DNA from: Anseranas semipalmata
Lineage: Eukaryota > Chordata > Aves > Anseriformes > Anseranatidae
DNA length: 64,000 bases
NCBI GenBank assembly: GCA_013399115.1
Contig: VXAA01003303.1
Span: 62,001 to 126,000 of the forward strand
Direction: 5' to 3'
Shown here: piece by piece, positions 39,587-50,425 of the stretch
Numbering within the stretch: position 1 is the stretch's first letter
Layout of the letters: every line of letters starts with the position of its first letter
Notes under the pieces: model-generated
The model's input: the letters and a program-made list of their open reading frames with translations, nothing else
What the model was told of the DNA's origin: nothing
Databases searched by the model: none
Made by a program: the position numbers and the translations under genes

Positions 39587-40117
39587 ATTGATAAGTTTTA
39601 CTAATTTTGCTTAGAAAACAGTTTTCTTAGCTGTTATTCATGCTCAGGGCAATATAATTCATTAGCAAAAACAGCAGATCATGAAAGAAATAAGGGCTTT
39701 AAATCCTCTTCTTGAATTTCAAAATGGATAAGAATTAAAGCCACAAATTCTGCATCTCTCTTAGGTTACGACAGGTAGCACAGTTAGATCATAGGTACAA
39801 TTTACAGCATGAAGAACTTCATTAGACAATATAGTTGCTTCAGTGGGAAATCTGCCCACCCAAACCTGTAAAATCAGGGAACACTGCCGGAGGAGCTTGC
39901 TTTAGACATGCCATAACAGTGACACATCACATCAGTCACTCCGGGAAAGAGAGGCTGCCTCTGTACAAAGAACTTTATTTTGTTACTTCCAAATTAAAAA
40001 AATGTGCTCCAGTATGTAATGCTCAGTGTGTTATTCAGTTAGGGAGAGCAGGAAGAAGTGTATGAGATGGGCCTCCTGCTGGCCTCCCAGATCAAGCATA
40101 TGATGAGAAAGACTCTT

Positions 40118-40134
40118 NNNNGGGGGGGGGGCGG
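40118..40134. other. Short gap beside a G-run
   Basis: Four N (40118-40121) are followed at once by nine or ten G, then CGGG. The gap almost certainly reflects failed sequencing of a G homopolymer. Confidence 0.95.
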
Positions 40135-41800
40135 GACATGACTGTTTGTCAAATGTGTGTGGTCACCAAACATGAGGAAGGTCCTCTGAAGTTGAGATGC
40201 AGCAACTGAGAAGTGTGAGGTGGAACAGAAGCTATTGGTAATAGCACTAAAAGATATGGAGCACCAAAAAGCTATAGAGCATGGAAATACAGAGTTATAG
40301 AATAAGATTTATATATTCCTTTCAACCACAGTATTGCTTACGGTTGATATTCTCATACACCATAGGCTTTAAACTCAGACTACAGGAGAATATCAGAAGC
40401 AGATAATAGGAAGCATTTCATACTTTATCAACCTTGTAGTCGCTTTGTACTCTGTTATCAGTTATACCATTACATCAGCACATCTGTCACCATTCCATAT
40501 CTTTGGAGAACTATTTCTGCCTTAAAACTGACAAAGTCAGATTAGACTCTCCTGCAGCAGAATCAATTCTCTGTGGACTAAATGGGCAATGGGACACCCC
40601 TCTCTCCCTCCTTCTTTCTCACTCACTGACTTTAGATAGTGAGTTATACCAGTGAAATGTTGAAAAAAATATATATTTTACTTATTCATGTTAAAATTTT
40701 AAGAGGATTGTAATTTTAACAGAACATTGACTTAAATAAAGCTTTTCACTAACTGAGTTGAATGTGATCATATGATCCTTCCATAATGCACAATGATAGG
40801 TCACTGAAACTTTTTAGAATTCATTGGGTATCAATGGCAACAGCAATTATTAGATCTCTTCTGGGTAAGCTGTCAGTGGTCTTTGCAAACAAATTCATCA
40901 TGTGTTACACATCAGTTTACTAGTTAGCAGCGGCTCATGGTGATCAGAAGTACTGGGTTTTCTTCAGGCTATGGAAAAAATGTAAAGTTTTGAGTAGAGA
41001 CTCAGTATATAGATCAATAGTCCTGAAAACTCTGATGTGGCAAGTAAGGTGGTAGTTTTTCATGGTGCAGAGATGTAGCAAATTATTCAAAATACAAAGT
41101 CAAATATTACACCTTAAATTATACTAGTGAATAGTATTCTTATACCATATTCTATTACAATTCTATAGATTTAATATATAAGTACAAATAAATGAATTAT
41201 CTAATTCATGGGGTTTGCCACATCAACAAGATCTTTGTAATATAAAATAAAAAATAAATTATGCCTTAAATTGAAATCTGTAACACACTTTTAGTAAGAT
41301 TTTATACTCAATACCTCGTTAAATAAAGGGGAGACCTTTAGCTCTTTTCCTGTGCTAAAGACAGCCAAATGGATGCAAGGCTGTACACCAGCTGAGAGCT
41401 GTCTTTTGGTTATTTGGCCCAACTGGTAACAGTAGAATGACTCTTGTCAAATGGAAGACTAATAATGAACTAAATAACATGAACACTTCTTTCTGCTCCA
41501 TGTTACACAGAAGAAGTAATCAGAAACGTGACAGTATTTAGTGAAGACATGGGGAGGACTTGGGGGAGGCTGTTCCCTGTAATATGGAGAGCCAGATCCT
41601 CTCCATTTGACACATTCAGAACAATGATAGGGGTAATGTCTTGCCCTTCATTTGAAATTCCTGTCCTGCCTGAGATTCTTAACTAAGGTCTGAACTGAAA
41701 ATAACTGCACTGAGATATATTGAGTGTCTTAAAGTACAATATGATGGGTAAGATTTTAATCCCTTTTACCTTAAAAAGTTAACTAGGCTGCACTGCAAGT

Positions 41801-41871
41801 TGTGTGTATATGTACATATATTTTTAGATATATGTATACTTATAGATGTAATATATATGCATATATATCTT
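41801..41871. repeat. TA/TGTATA-rich low-complexity tract
   Basis: Irregular alternating TA, GTATAT and GATATATG units over about 70 bases. It is not a clean microsatellite; such tracts may have low duplex stability or matrix-attachment character, but that is inference. Confidence 0.7.
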
Positions 41872-44233
41872 TCCAGTGGAATACATAAATCTTTTTGAAG
41901 ATCTGCATGTGTGAACATCTGAAGGAAAAAACACCATGCCAGTAATATAGAAATTTATTTAATTAATATGGAAATTTCATAACTCATCTGTATTTTGTGT
42001 TTGTGCATATGTACATAATACAAGCATGCACTTTTTCTTTTGTAGAAAATAGGAGCTTAAAGTCAATCTTTGTTATTTTTAAATATCATTTTCCACTGGA
42101 GAAGATAGAACTATTTGCATATTTATTAAATATATTTTACCCAGAAAATTCATAACCATGATGCCACGTCTCATTGAAAGTCTATTTCTACAAGCAGCCA
42201 AGGTCATTAAGTAGAAAATTCTGTACAAAAATATAATATGTATTGGCTACATTTAGAATAAACTGTAATAGGAACTGGTAGAGATTTTGAGCCTTAGGCC
42301 ATAAAATTCAACAAATGCAATCATTCTTCTGGTAACACTAGCATTAACTCAGTTTTGGAAAGCTGAATAACTAGGCATACTGGTCAACTCCTAAAAGTCA
42401 GTATTTCTTGATAGTCACCACGTAATTGAATATGAAATGTTTCATTTATTCTTTATTCTGCATGGATGGTATGTCAAGTCAGTATGATTTAACTGTGCAT
42501 AAATTCTGACATTTTAGGGACAATGACTATGGAAAAAAAACTTATGAAATGTTGTGGCATTTTTCAAGTTTGGTAGTTGACTGTTCCAGGTTTGATTACA
42601 GACCTCCTGTGGGTGGAGTAATGCCACAGTAGCAGCTCAACTGGTGGAAAAGGTGAGGGAACAGGACATCGTAATAGATTCACTGGAAATAGTCTGAAAA
42701 AGGCACAGTTAAATCGCCAAACAGTTCTTTCATGAACTTGCCTCCTTTTCTTACAGTCTACTTTCCTGCTTCTACAGATGTAAAAGGCTACAAGCTGGTA
42801 GCACAATTTGACTAGTTTCTGCTTTCCACTTCCATGACATTTAGAGTCAGGTTTTTAAAATATTTGTGTCTGGCCATGAAGATGTGCACCTGCTGGGATG
42901 TATAAAAAAAACACACTAACCCTGAAGAGCTCATTGGCAGAATTGCTGACCTCCTGGTTCTGTACTGGCAGCTTTCATTCCCGCACTTGGACAGCATGTG
43001 GCTGTCTAATGAGGGAGCCCCTAGAAAAAAAAGTTGCAAGGGGAGATAAAGAGCAAAGCTGGGTAAAGTAAAAAAATTCTACCTTTTCCTTCTTTCTTGA
43101 CAGAAAATCTGTGCAAAACAGCATAGCACGAGATAAAAAGAGACTAGATAGCAGAAGGAAAATACCTCAGGACAGAGCAGAGAGAAGGATATTGTCAGGA
43201 ATCTGTCTATTCCAAAATGGGAACTCAGAGTTGAACACAAAGGGTGCATACCTCACTGCAGCAAGGCAAGCACATTTACACATATTCAAACATATGGCCA
43301 GAGAACTGGTAGCCAGCTAAATACTTAAAAATAACTAAATGGATTAGGAAATCAAATGATAAAATGTGGAGATTACCAAAAGAAATGTGCCATTTTTACA
43401 GAGTGCGTTCGATCACAATACCACTTACAAGGACATGGAGTCACCAAAATTACAACAGCGCGAGTTAGATGGACACCTGACAGGAGCTCTGGCAGGAGAA
43501 ACCAATGTTTTGGCTGTAGCCATCAGCTAAACAAAGGGAAGGCACCAACACTGCACGAAGCGGCTTTGTCTGCAGCCCCTTGCAGCTGGTTGTACAGCGA
43601 TCAGCCCAGCTGTAAGGATGCACCTCTCCCCAGCCACTGCTCTCTGTGATTCAGTACACTTACTGCAGACATCCCTGTATCTCTGAATGCATTAGCTGGA
43701 AGAATAGGATTTGACTTTATGACTAAGATATTTACAGTCCTGTCAAAAGCATGACTTTCTTTTGTACTATTAGGAAGAAGTACATATCCTTCGGGAGGGT
43801 AGAAGGCTCTCTATGAAAATGGTTAACTCAACAGAAAGATGCAGTGATGAAATATAGGCAGTAAAGAAGGAATTATGCTGGTGAATCCTAGTTCTTTGTG
43901 GCAGAAACTGATAGCTGTCAGCTTGATCAGTGATGATGACAATGGCCACAGGTCTATGTAAAGGAGTCCCAGAGCTTGCATCACTCTCAGTATCTCAGTG
44001 ACTTGACAGGTATGTGGTTTTTGATACATCTCAGAGTATGACTCTGGAGGTAGTTGAAGAACTTATTTGAAGCATCAATCTTTAATGAACACTGGGAATT
44101 TTTCCTGCAGTCTAGAGAAAGATAAGTTTTTATTTAAGTTTTCCAGGTTCCTGACATAACACATCAAAGTTGCCCTAATAAAAATATTTCCACCCTTTCA
44201 ATACATTTTTTAAAAGCTGTTAATTCACTTTTA

Positions 44234-44257
44234 TTTCTAGTTATATATAACTAGAAA
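44234..44257. repeat. Perfect 24-bp palindrome
   Basis: TTTCTAGTTATA followed by TATAACTAGAAA is its own reverse complement over all 24 bases, with no spacer. It sits about 40 bases upstream of a CR1 insertion, separated by an AAAC run at 44256-44273. Confidence 0.85.
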
Positions 44258-44289
44258 AACAAACAAACAAAAAATCTGTGGATTACTCT

Positions 44290-44495
44290 ACTTGTTCTTC
44301 ACCAAGAGGGTGGTCGGGCACTGGAACAGGCTCCCCAGGGCAGTGGTCACAGCACTGAGCCTGCTGGAGTTCAAGAAGCATTCAGACAATGCTCTCAGAC
44401 ATGTGGTCTGATTTTTTTGGGTGGTCCTGTGTGGAGCCAGGAGTTGGACTCCATGATCCTTGTGGGTCCCTTCCAACTCAGGATATTCTATGAAA
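44290..44495 (+). mobile_element. CR1 LINE fragment, 3' region
   Basis: This reads as the last 200 or so bases of a CR1 element: TTCTTCACCAAGAGGGTGG, then CACTGGAACAGGCTCCCC, then GTTGGACTCCATGATCC, CCTTCCAACTCAGGATATT and CTATGA. The GGAACAGGCT block and the CTTCCAACTCAGGA tail are characteristic of CR1 3' ends in birds. The terminal repeat is shortened compared with the 31.7 kb copy. It is 5'-truncated, so the reverse transcriptase and endonuclease regions are absent. A 13-T run follows at 44505-44517. Confidence 0.93.
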
Positions 44496-44569
44496 TATTG
44501 TATCTTTTTTTTTTTTTCCCCATCAACTGCATCATACTCCTCTTGATCTCTTGATCACCTTTTCTAATT

Positions 44570-44930
44570 TTTCTCCATTAAAATTTCTCCCTCCACACCC
44601 CTGGACACAGGAGCTCCCTGCCTGAGCTCTGCCATAGCTCAGTGTCCAGCCCTGCCTCTGCCCCTGTCCTGTCCTCAGACCAGTTTTAGTCCTGTCTCCT
44701 GCTGTTCCTGAACCAGACTCCCTGGAAGGACCCTGGACCTGACTCTTGATCTTGCCTCCTCTAGGACCATCAGCAGACCCGCTGTTGGCACCCTGCTCTG
44801 CCCACCCTGCTCAGATAGGCTGCGACTGTGCCCTGGCTGGGGGAGCACTGCCCCTGTCCATGCCACCCTCAGTCCCACCATGTCCTCCCTTACGGAGCAG
44901 CCCCACTCCTGCTGTGTCCTGACAAAATTT
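44570..44930. other. GC-rich block of unknown origin
   Basis: About 360 bases rich in CCTGCC, CTGTCC and CCCTG words, in sharp contrast to the AT-rich flanks. It starts shortly after the CR1 tail and poly-T run and ends near TGTCCTGACAAAATTTT. The pyrimidine-rich, weakly periodic makeup resembles avian LTR or minisatellite material, but I could not assign it to an element. No open frame in it looks like a known protein. Confidence 0.5.
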
Positions 44931-45539
44931 TAGGCATGGCAGAGAGCCATTTGGAAAGCAATAGGTTGATGATATGCTGTGCTGTGATGCTGAATTCTTT
45001 TTATTTTAGTGCAAGTCAAATAGAGGATGCTTTTAATATCAGGGAAGACAAAATATCTGTTATATTCACATTTCAATGCCTTTTGTAGCGACTTGTAACT
45101 AAACATAGAATTAATCTACACGATTCCATAGATTTTGTGAGACAGCATTTTTTAAGAGATGGAGTTAATTTTGAATTGGATCTCTCATGTCCTAATTGAT
45201 ACAAAATGCAAAAATCCAATTTTTGAATAGTGAACTTTAAAGAAAAGATGCTGATTTTACAGTAGGATTATAAACATTCTTTAGCAATGCATGTAAGATC
45301 TTCTTAGGAAAATCTTTGGGAATCACAAAATATTGTCTGACTTTGTCATGACATATCATTATGTGACATGAATTCTTGATGTGAAACTCCACTCTAGGCA
45401 AGTTGTATTCTGAATGTTATAACGTTATGATTTCGCAAGACGTGAGAGGCTTCTTTAAAGAAAGAACAAATTAAAATATATATATATATGAGTGGAGATG
45501 TCAGCTGAGGAGGCAGTGGCCACGTGTGTCTGAAGTATT
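44931..45539. other. AT-rich spacer between CR1 copies
   Basis: Unique-looking AT-rich DNA with a short (TA)n tract at about 45476-45488. No gene or transposon recognised. Confidence 0.6.
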
Positions 45540-46050
45540 AGGGATTCTGGGAATGCTGCATCCAGTCTTGGGGCCTCCCATGCAGGGTTAATGCTCACTG
45601 CAGTGAGTTCAGCAAATGGCCCCCAAGCTGGCCAGGGGCTGGAGCAGTCGCCCTGAGAGCAGTGGCTGAGGGACTGGGCTTCTTCAGCCTGGATGGAGAG
45701 ATGGTTTCAGGGGGAATCCAGCAGCCATCCAGCATCTGCAGGCAGTTATCAAGGAGACAGAGCAAAGTTCTTCGCAGCCGTGCCCAGTGGAAGGCTGAAA
45801 GTGTCTTTCAGACACCACACCAGACACAAAAATGAAACTGGAGAGATTCAGGTCAGATGTAAGGAAAACCTTGTCCCCCATATGGACAGCCAAGCCGTGG
45901 AACAGGCTGCCCAGAGAACTGTGCGCTCTCCCTCCTTGGCAGTTTTTGAGATTGCCCTCAGCAATCTGTTTGGAGCTCAGAGCTGGCCCTGCTGTGAGCA
46001 GGAGATCGGACTAGAGACCTCCTGAGGGCCCCTCCAGCCTGCGTGCTACG
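45540..46050 (+). mobile_element. CR1 LINE fragment, about 510 bp
   Basis: Successive CR1 landmarks appear in plus orientation: GGAATGCTGCATCCAGTCTTG; then GGGCTTCTTCAGCCTGGA; then AGGTCAGATGTAAGGAAAA; then CGTGGAACAGGCTGCCCAG; then GGACTAGAGACCTCCTGAGG and CCCCTCCAGCCTG. These come from the 3' end of the coding region and the 3' UTR. The copy is divergent and contains rearranged stretches between 45600 and 45780. It belongs to a different subfamily from the 31.7 and 44.3 kb copies, because its tail reads GACCTCCTGAGGGCCCC where those have GATCCTTGTGGGTCCC. The terminal ATTCTATGA units are missing. Open frames across it (110 and 69 codons) are remnants of the repeat. Confidence 0.9.
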
Positions 46051-47032
46051 TTGGTCACGTTTCACTTTTCACATAACACAGCAATAGTATTATAGCTGGC
46101 AATAATAAGGTTCATAATGTATTGTTCATAATAAAATGGCTCTTATAAATCAACGAAATTGATGTGACCATCAGTGCAATGTCTCATTTTAGACAAAACC
46201 CACCAGGGTTGGACCGAGCCTTTCTATTAGCCTAACATGGAGCCAGGGAGTGGGCAGGGAAGAGATCAAATGAGAAACCAAGAAAGTATACATTCAAAAT
46301 CCCAGGTGCAGAGAAAAAGATTTTGTATTTTCTATTCTTTAACAGAAAAAGATTTTTAAGTCTCAGGACAGTACTTTTCAAGGCAGCTAAAATGTTTCTT
46401 TGACTTTTCAAAAGTTGTATCTTAAAGTGAAGTGTCTGAAGTGTCATTTTAGATTTAAAATGAGAACTAGAGCAAATCATTTTGTTGCAGAAACAGGGTG
46501 TTTTACACATATTGAGTAAACAGTGTGTAACAGCTTAGCATTTGAAATTTCAAAGAAATTGTTTCCTGAGAGTTATGCCAAGGACAACAATCAAAAAAAT
46601 GTCAGTCTGTGTACTTAATGCATTTACAGATTTGGAGCTCTGAAAAAGGGTTGGGATATTAAAAAGTATTTTTGTTAGCATCCTGCCTGCAAAATTGGCA
46701 GCATTTTGTTCATTCACAACTTCTAAAAGATTAAAACTTTTTCTTTTCCTCAGTGTCCCCTAAAGCACTAATTTGCTGCTTTGGATGACTTGCTAAAGCT
46801 TATAATTGGACCATCCGCAGGAGCTAATCAGCTATCGCAAAAATCTGTGCAGATGAAGATCAGGGAGACACATTCATGGCTCAAAAGCGGACATTTAAGA
46901 AATCCAGCTCCTTTTTTTATATATAATTAAAATAACCACAGCAATTAAAATTATCTGATCAGTTTAGCTTTATCCTTTTCAAAAGGCTTTAGACTCTGCT
47001 TGAGGGTGGGGAAAAAAACGAAAAAATGCCGT
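46051..47032. other. Unique-looking sequence before the large gap
   Basis: No gene recognised. The part from about 46740 to 46920 is less AT-biased and without simple repeats, and reads like candidate conserved noncoding DNA (see findings). Immediately before the gap the sequence is G-rich, then A-rich (GGGTGGGGAAAAAAACG). Confidence 0.5.
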
Positions 47033-47422
47033 NNNNNNNNNNNNNNNNNNNNNNNNNNNNNNNNNNNNNNNNNNNNNNNNNNNNNNNNNNNNNNNNNNNN
47101 NNNNNNNNNNNNNNNNNNNNNNNNNNNNNNNNNNNNNNNNNNNNNNNNNNNNNNNNNNNNNNNNNNNNNNNNNNNNNNNNNNNNNNNNNNNNNNNNNNNN
47201 NNNNNNNNNNNNNNNNNNNNNNNNNNNNNNNNNNNNNNNNNNNNNNNNNNNNNNNNNNNNNNNNNNNNNNNNNNNNNNNNNNNNNNNNNNNNNNNNNNNN
47301 NNNNNNNNNNNNNNNNNNNNNNNNNNNNNNNNNNNNNNNNNNNNNNNNNNNNNNNNNNNNNNNNNNNNNNNNNNNNNNNNNNNNNNNNNNNNNNNNNNNN
47401 NNNNNNNNNNNNNNNNNNNNNN
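47033..47422. other. Assembly gap, 390 N
   Basis: The largest gap in the window. Its left edge is a G-rich then A-rich tract ending AAAAAATGCCGT; the right edge is ordinary sequence. Five open frames reported across it consist mostly of unknown residues and carry no information. The missing sequence could hold a GC-rich or repetitive element. Confidence 0.98.
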
Positions 47423-48789
47423 TTGGAAGAGAGCACAAAACAATCTCTTTCTACAATGCCATTTGACTAAGTCTATCATTTGTGGTTCTATCTTAAAATA
47501 TCATTAAAATGAAAAGAAAACACTGCAGTAGTTGAATTAGTATGACTGATGTATTAGTATGAGATTTTTAAAAAAACTTGACTTGAATTTCATCCACATA
47601 AATAAGCGGTGTACTTGCAAACCAATTCTGATTGCACCCCTGAAAATAAATTGCTGTTGCAGATATTCTATTCTTCCAAATAACATAGTATGTTTATGCA
47701 TTTGACAAGTACTTTTGCATATTTCTTGGTGACCGTAAAAAAAGAAGAGACTATAAGGATACAGAATTTCTAAGGATACTAGTTTCTTCCATTTTTCCTT
47801 AATACCAGCTATCTTCATGTTCTTCTAAGTTTGCCTTGCAGCTGTAGTTTGCAGCACATGCAATGGACTTATAATGCAGCACATTCCAGTCTGGATCTGA
47901 TTCAGGTATTTTTATGGTTTGTTCAAACACACTGTGTTGCAAGGAATGGATGTTAAAAACCCATGGCTCTCAAGCAGCTCTGTATAAACTCCTTTATTTG
48001 GATCAACAAAGTAAAATGGGCACAAAACATAGAAGAGTATCGATCTGTAACAATACAGATTAAAATCAGTCTAAATTTCACCCAAGCTGCCTTCCTTTTA
48101 CATGTCCTCTGCCACCCAAATGCACTGGCACTATGTTAGCTTTTGGACTGTCTGATTTAATTTTGCAGCCTCACTGCCTGGCGAAGGCTAATCTTCTGTG
48201 CAAAACACTGTCCCCCACTGAGGCAGAGCCAGGAATACAGAGATACATCACCCCGGTTCCATAGTCACACAACCTCGCAATGCACAAATCAAAAAGGTCA
48301 AACTTAGCTCATCTGCTGGTGGTCACCTACACTTACAGCGGAGAGCAGGAGTGCTCACTGGATGCTAGAAAATGACAAATGGAGATGAGTACCACCTCTG
48401 ATCCCAAACTAGTTGTGATACTCTAACTTTTTGATTTAAGATCAGAACTGAAAACTGATACTGATTTATGCATGTATTCCCTTAGCATTTAAACAGTAAT
48501 TTTCTGTGTACTAGTACTAGTAATGGATGTTAGGAGTTTAATGTAGACTTTCAGAAACTGTGAGATGCAACCACCATCCTTTGTTTAGACTACTGATGAG
48601 AAATTATCCAAGCTTCTTTTTCAAACTATACAGATGAAACAACAACAGCTTCCACCTCCTGTTTTGACTGGACATTCATTTGCCAGTATTATGTGAAGCC
48701 TTAAATGTAGAAATGTATGCCTGGGGAAAATGTGTGCCTAAGAGAGAAAATATCGTACAGTAAGATGCTGGAACACAGGAGAGTGGCTC

Positions 48790-48850
48790 TGAGAGTCATA
48801 AAAATAACAGAAATTAGGGCCAGAAGGACCTCAAGAAGTTGTTTACCCTT
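48790..48850 (-). mobile_element. Possible ancient CR1-like remnant
   Basis: The string GAAATTAGGGCCAGAAGGAC followed by CTCAAGAAGTTGTTTACCC resembles the antisense form of the CR1/L3 3' end (GGTTGGAAGGGACCTCAAGAGGTCATC type). It is short and diverged. If real, it is an old insertion predating the other copies in the window; chance similarity is possible. Confidence 0.35.
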
Positions 48851-49650
48851 TTTCACCTGATAAATGTTTGTCTAAAATCTAAGAAAAGGAAAATTTGCCC
48901 TGGGTGCCAGCTTGAAAGATTTTTGGAGGAATGATGAAGGAAACTGTTGTTTGCTTTCTGCAGCAGTTCAGACTCTTGCTCATTCTTTCTAAGTAAATAG
49001 ATTACATCAAAGACATCTGACTCCATCACCACCTTCCTCCTAAGGGAATCAATACACAATGCCCTGAGCTTTGACTAAGTACTCTGGTCAAAACCAGTAA
49101 AATTACTCTGTGAAACTTCATCTTCATCTTTATTCCACCAGATGATGATTTCAGTATTTTTCTGCCAGACAAAGGTGACTAGTTGTCTTCACATCTCAGG
49201 AGAGATGCCAGTTTGTGGATGGATGAAAACTACAGGGTAGTGATAATTCCTGACATTAACTGGATTCTGGCTGTGGATCAAGATCCCTCAACTTAATCTG
49301 TCTTGCACCATTAACAACTTTGAACTGATCATACTTTGTAACAGGATCTGCAGAGTTTTTCCATGATGCTACTGCTTTCAGATTTGGTGACTTTTATTTG
49401 TGTAAAGGGTAAGCCTCTGTTAGCACTTCTGATGAAAAGTGTTTTTGTGCCTTCTTGTATGACAGTGAAGAAAGCTGGGAACACGTGAGGGCAGTATTCC
49501 AAAACATTTTAAAAGCAGAAGGGAAGGCTTCTGCCATTATTTTAATAAAACATAGGTATTGTGTTTTGCTTTGTTTTGTTTCTAAATCTTCCTTATCTAT
49601 AGAAATAAATAAATAAATGCTATTTGGCAAATAGTACCTTTTCTTGTCGC

Positions 49651-49691
49651 TACAAAAAAAAAAAAGAAAGAAAGAAAGAAAAAAAGAAAAG
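49651..49691 (+). repeat. Poly-A / (GAAA)n tract
   Basis: Twelve A, then four AAAG units, then further A-rich sequence. An (AAAT)n stretch lies about 40 bases upstream at 49603-49618. Confidence 0.9.
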
Positions 49692-50246
49692 CTTTAAAAA
49701 TTAATTATTAATTTGACACTGATCTCCTATTTCTATGCTTCTTTCTTTCTCTCTTTCACCATAGCAGCCACTTGTGCCGATAACGTGTACACCTGCTGCA
49801 GCTGACTAGACTTTTCATTTCCGTATTACCTGTTGTTGCTCATAGCTTCTTTCTCCTAATGTAGCTTCAGTTTGCAAAATACTGTTATTCCTCTGTTAAC
49901 TCTCCACCTCCTTTGAATATGCCAGTTTCAGCTCTTACACTCCTTTGATGGTTTTTTTCACAGACTTGTGCTCTTAAGTATAGCCTATACTAGGTGTTGT
50001 TTCCTATACCCCACAACTGCTTGTGTGGTATAATGCCTCGTCAATATCTTTTGCCATATGGAGCACTGCAAGCTGTTGATGAGCAGCATTGCTATCCATG
50101 AAAACATGTTCCAAGGATGCATTCTTCTGAACATATATTTAATGTTAAACTACAGGAAAAAACGCAGATTAGAGTACCAGCAGGTGAAGTTGTACAGGCT
50201 TACCCCAGTGAGGCATCAAATGCTGTGAGCTTTTCTTTTCTTTGTT

Positions 50247-50425
50247 AGAATAGAACAGTTCAGTTGGAAGGGAGAGAGATCAACAAGTCCAACCGCCTGA
50301 CCACTTCAGGCTAACCAAAAGTTAAAGCATATTATTGAAGGCCAAATGTGCCTTGAACACTGACGGGCATGTCCAATCTGAACCTCCCCTGGTGTAGCTT
50401 TGTGCCGTTCCCTTGCATTCTTTGT
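50247..50425 (-). mobile_element. CR1 LINE fragment, antisense
   Basis: On the plus strand the sequence starts TAGAATAGAACAGTTCAGTT, continues GGAAGGGAG...CAAGTCCAACC, then GCCTTGAACACTGACGGGCAT and GTCCAATCTGAACCTCCCCT, then GTGCCGTTCCCTTGCA. This is the reverse complement of a CR1 3' end, in which TTCCAACC and ATTCTATGA come last. The copy is therefore on the minus strand, about 180 bases long, 5'-truncated and moderately diverged. No coding part is present. Confidence 0.88.

Larger units (their letters stand above)
39587..44233. other. Gene-free stretch, 39.6-44.2 kb
   Basis: No recognisable gene. A four-base gap beside a G-run is listed at 40.1 kb and a TA-rich tract at 41.8 kb. The segment 43100-43660 is richer in G+C than its surroundings and holds two plus-strand open frames (43111-43320, 69 codons; 43356-43649, 97 codons) that match no family I know. 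It could be an old insertion. Confidence 0.55.
47423..50246. other. Gene-free stretch, 47.4-50.2 kb
   Basis: No recognisable gene. A weak, possibly ancient CR1-type remnant is listed near 48.8 kb and a purine-rich tract at 49.65 kb. Open frames are under about 95 codons. Confidence 0.6.

Noticed and set aside
40270..40320. Possible antisense CR1 tail (ATAGAATAAGATT...CTTTCAACC)
   Set aside because: Only scattered words match; the GGTTGGAAGGGA core and following CR1 sequence are absent.
43400..43420. GTTCGATC word resembling a tRNA B box
   Set aside because: No pairing T-arm, no A box at the proper distance upstream and no cloverleaf could be found.
43500..43600. CFGC-containing peptide resembling a gag zinc knuckle
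   Set aside because: The Cys-His spacing does not fit CX2CX4HX4C, and no other retroviral sequence is near.
45684..46025. Overlapping open frames on both strands
   Set aside because: They sit in a diverged CR1 fragment, mostly beyond the coding part of the element; the frames are chance survivals.
46951..47479. Open frames of 146-166 codons
   Set aside because: They consist almost wholly of unknown residues because they span the 390-base gap.
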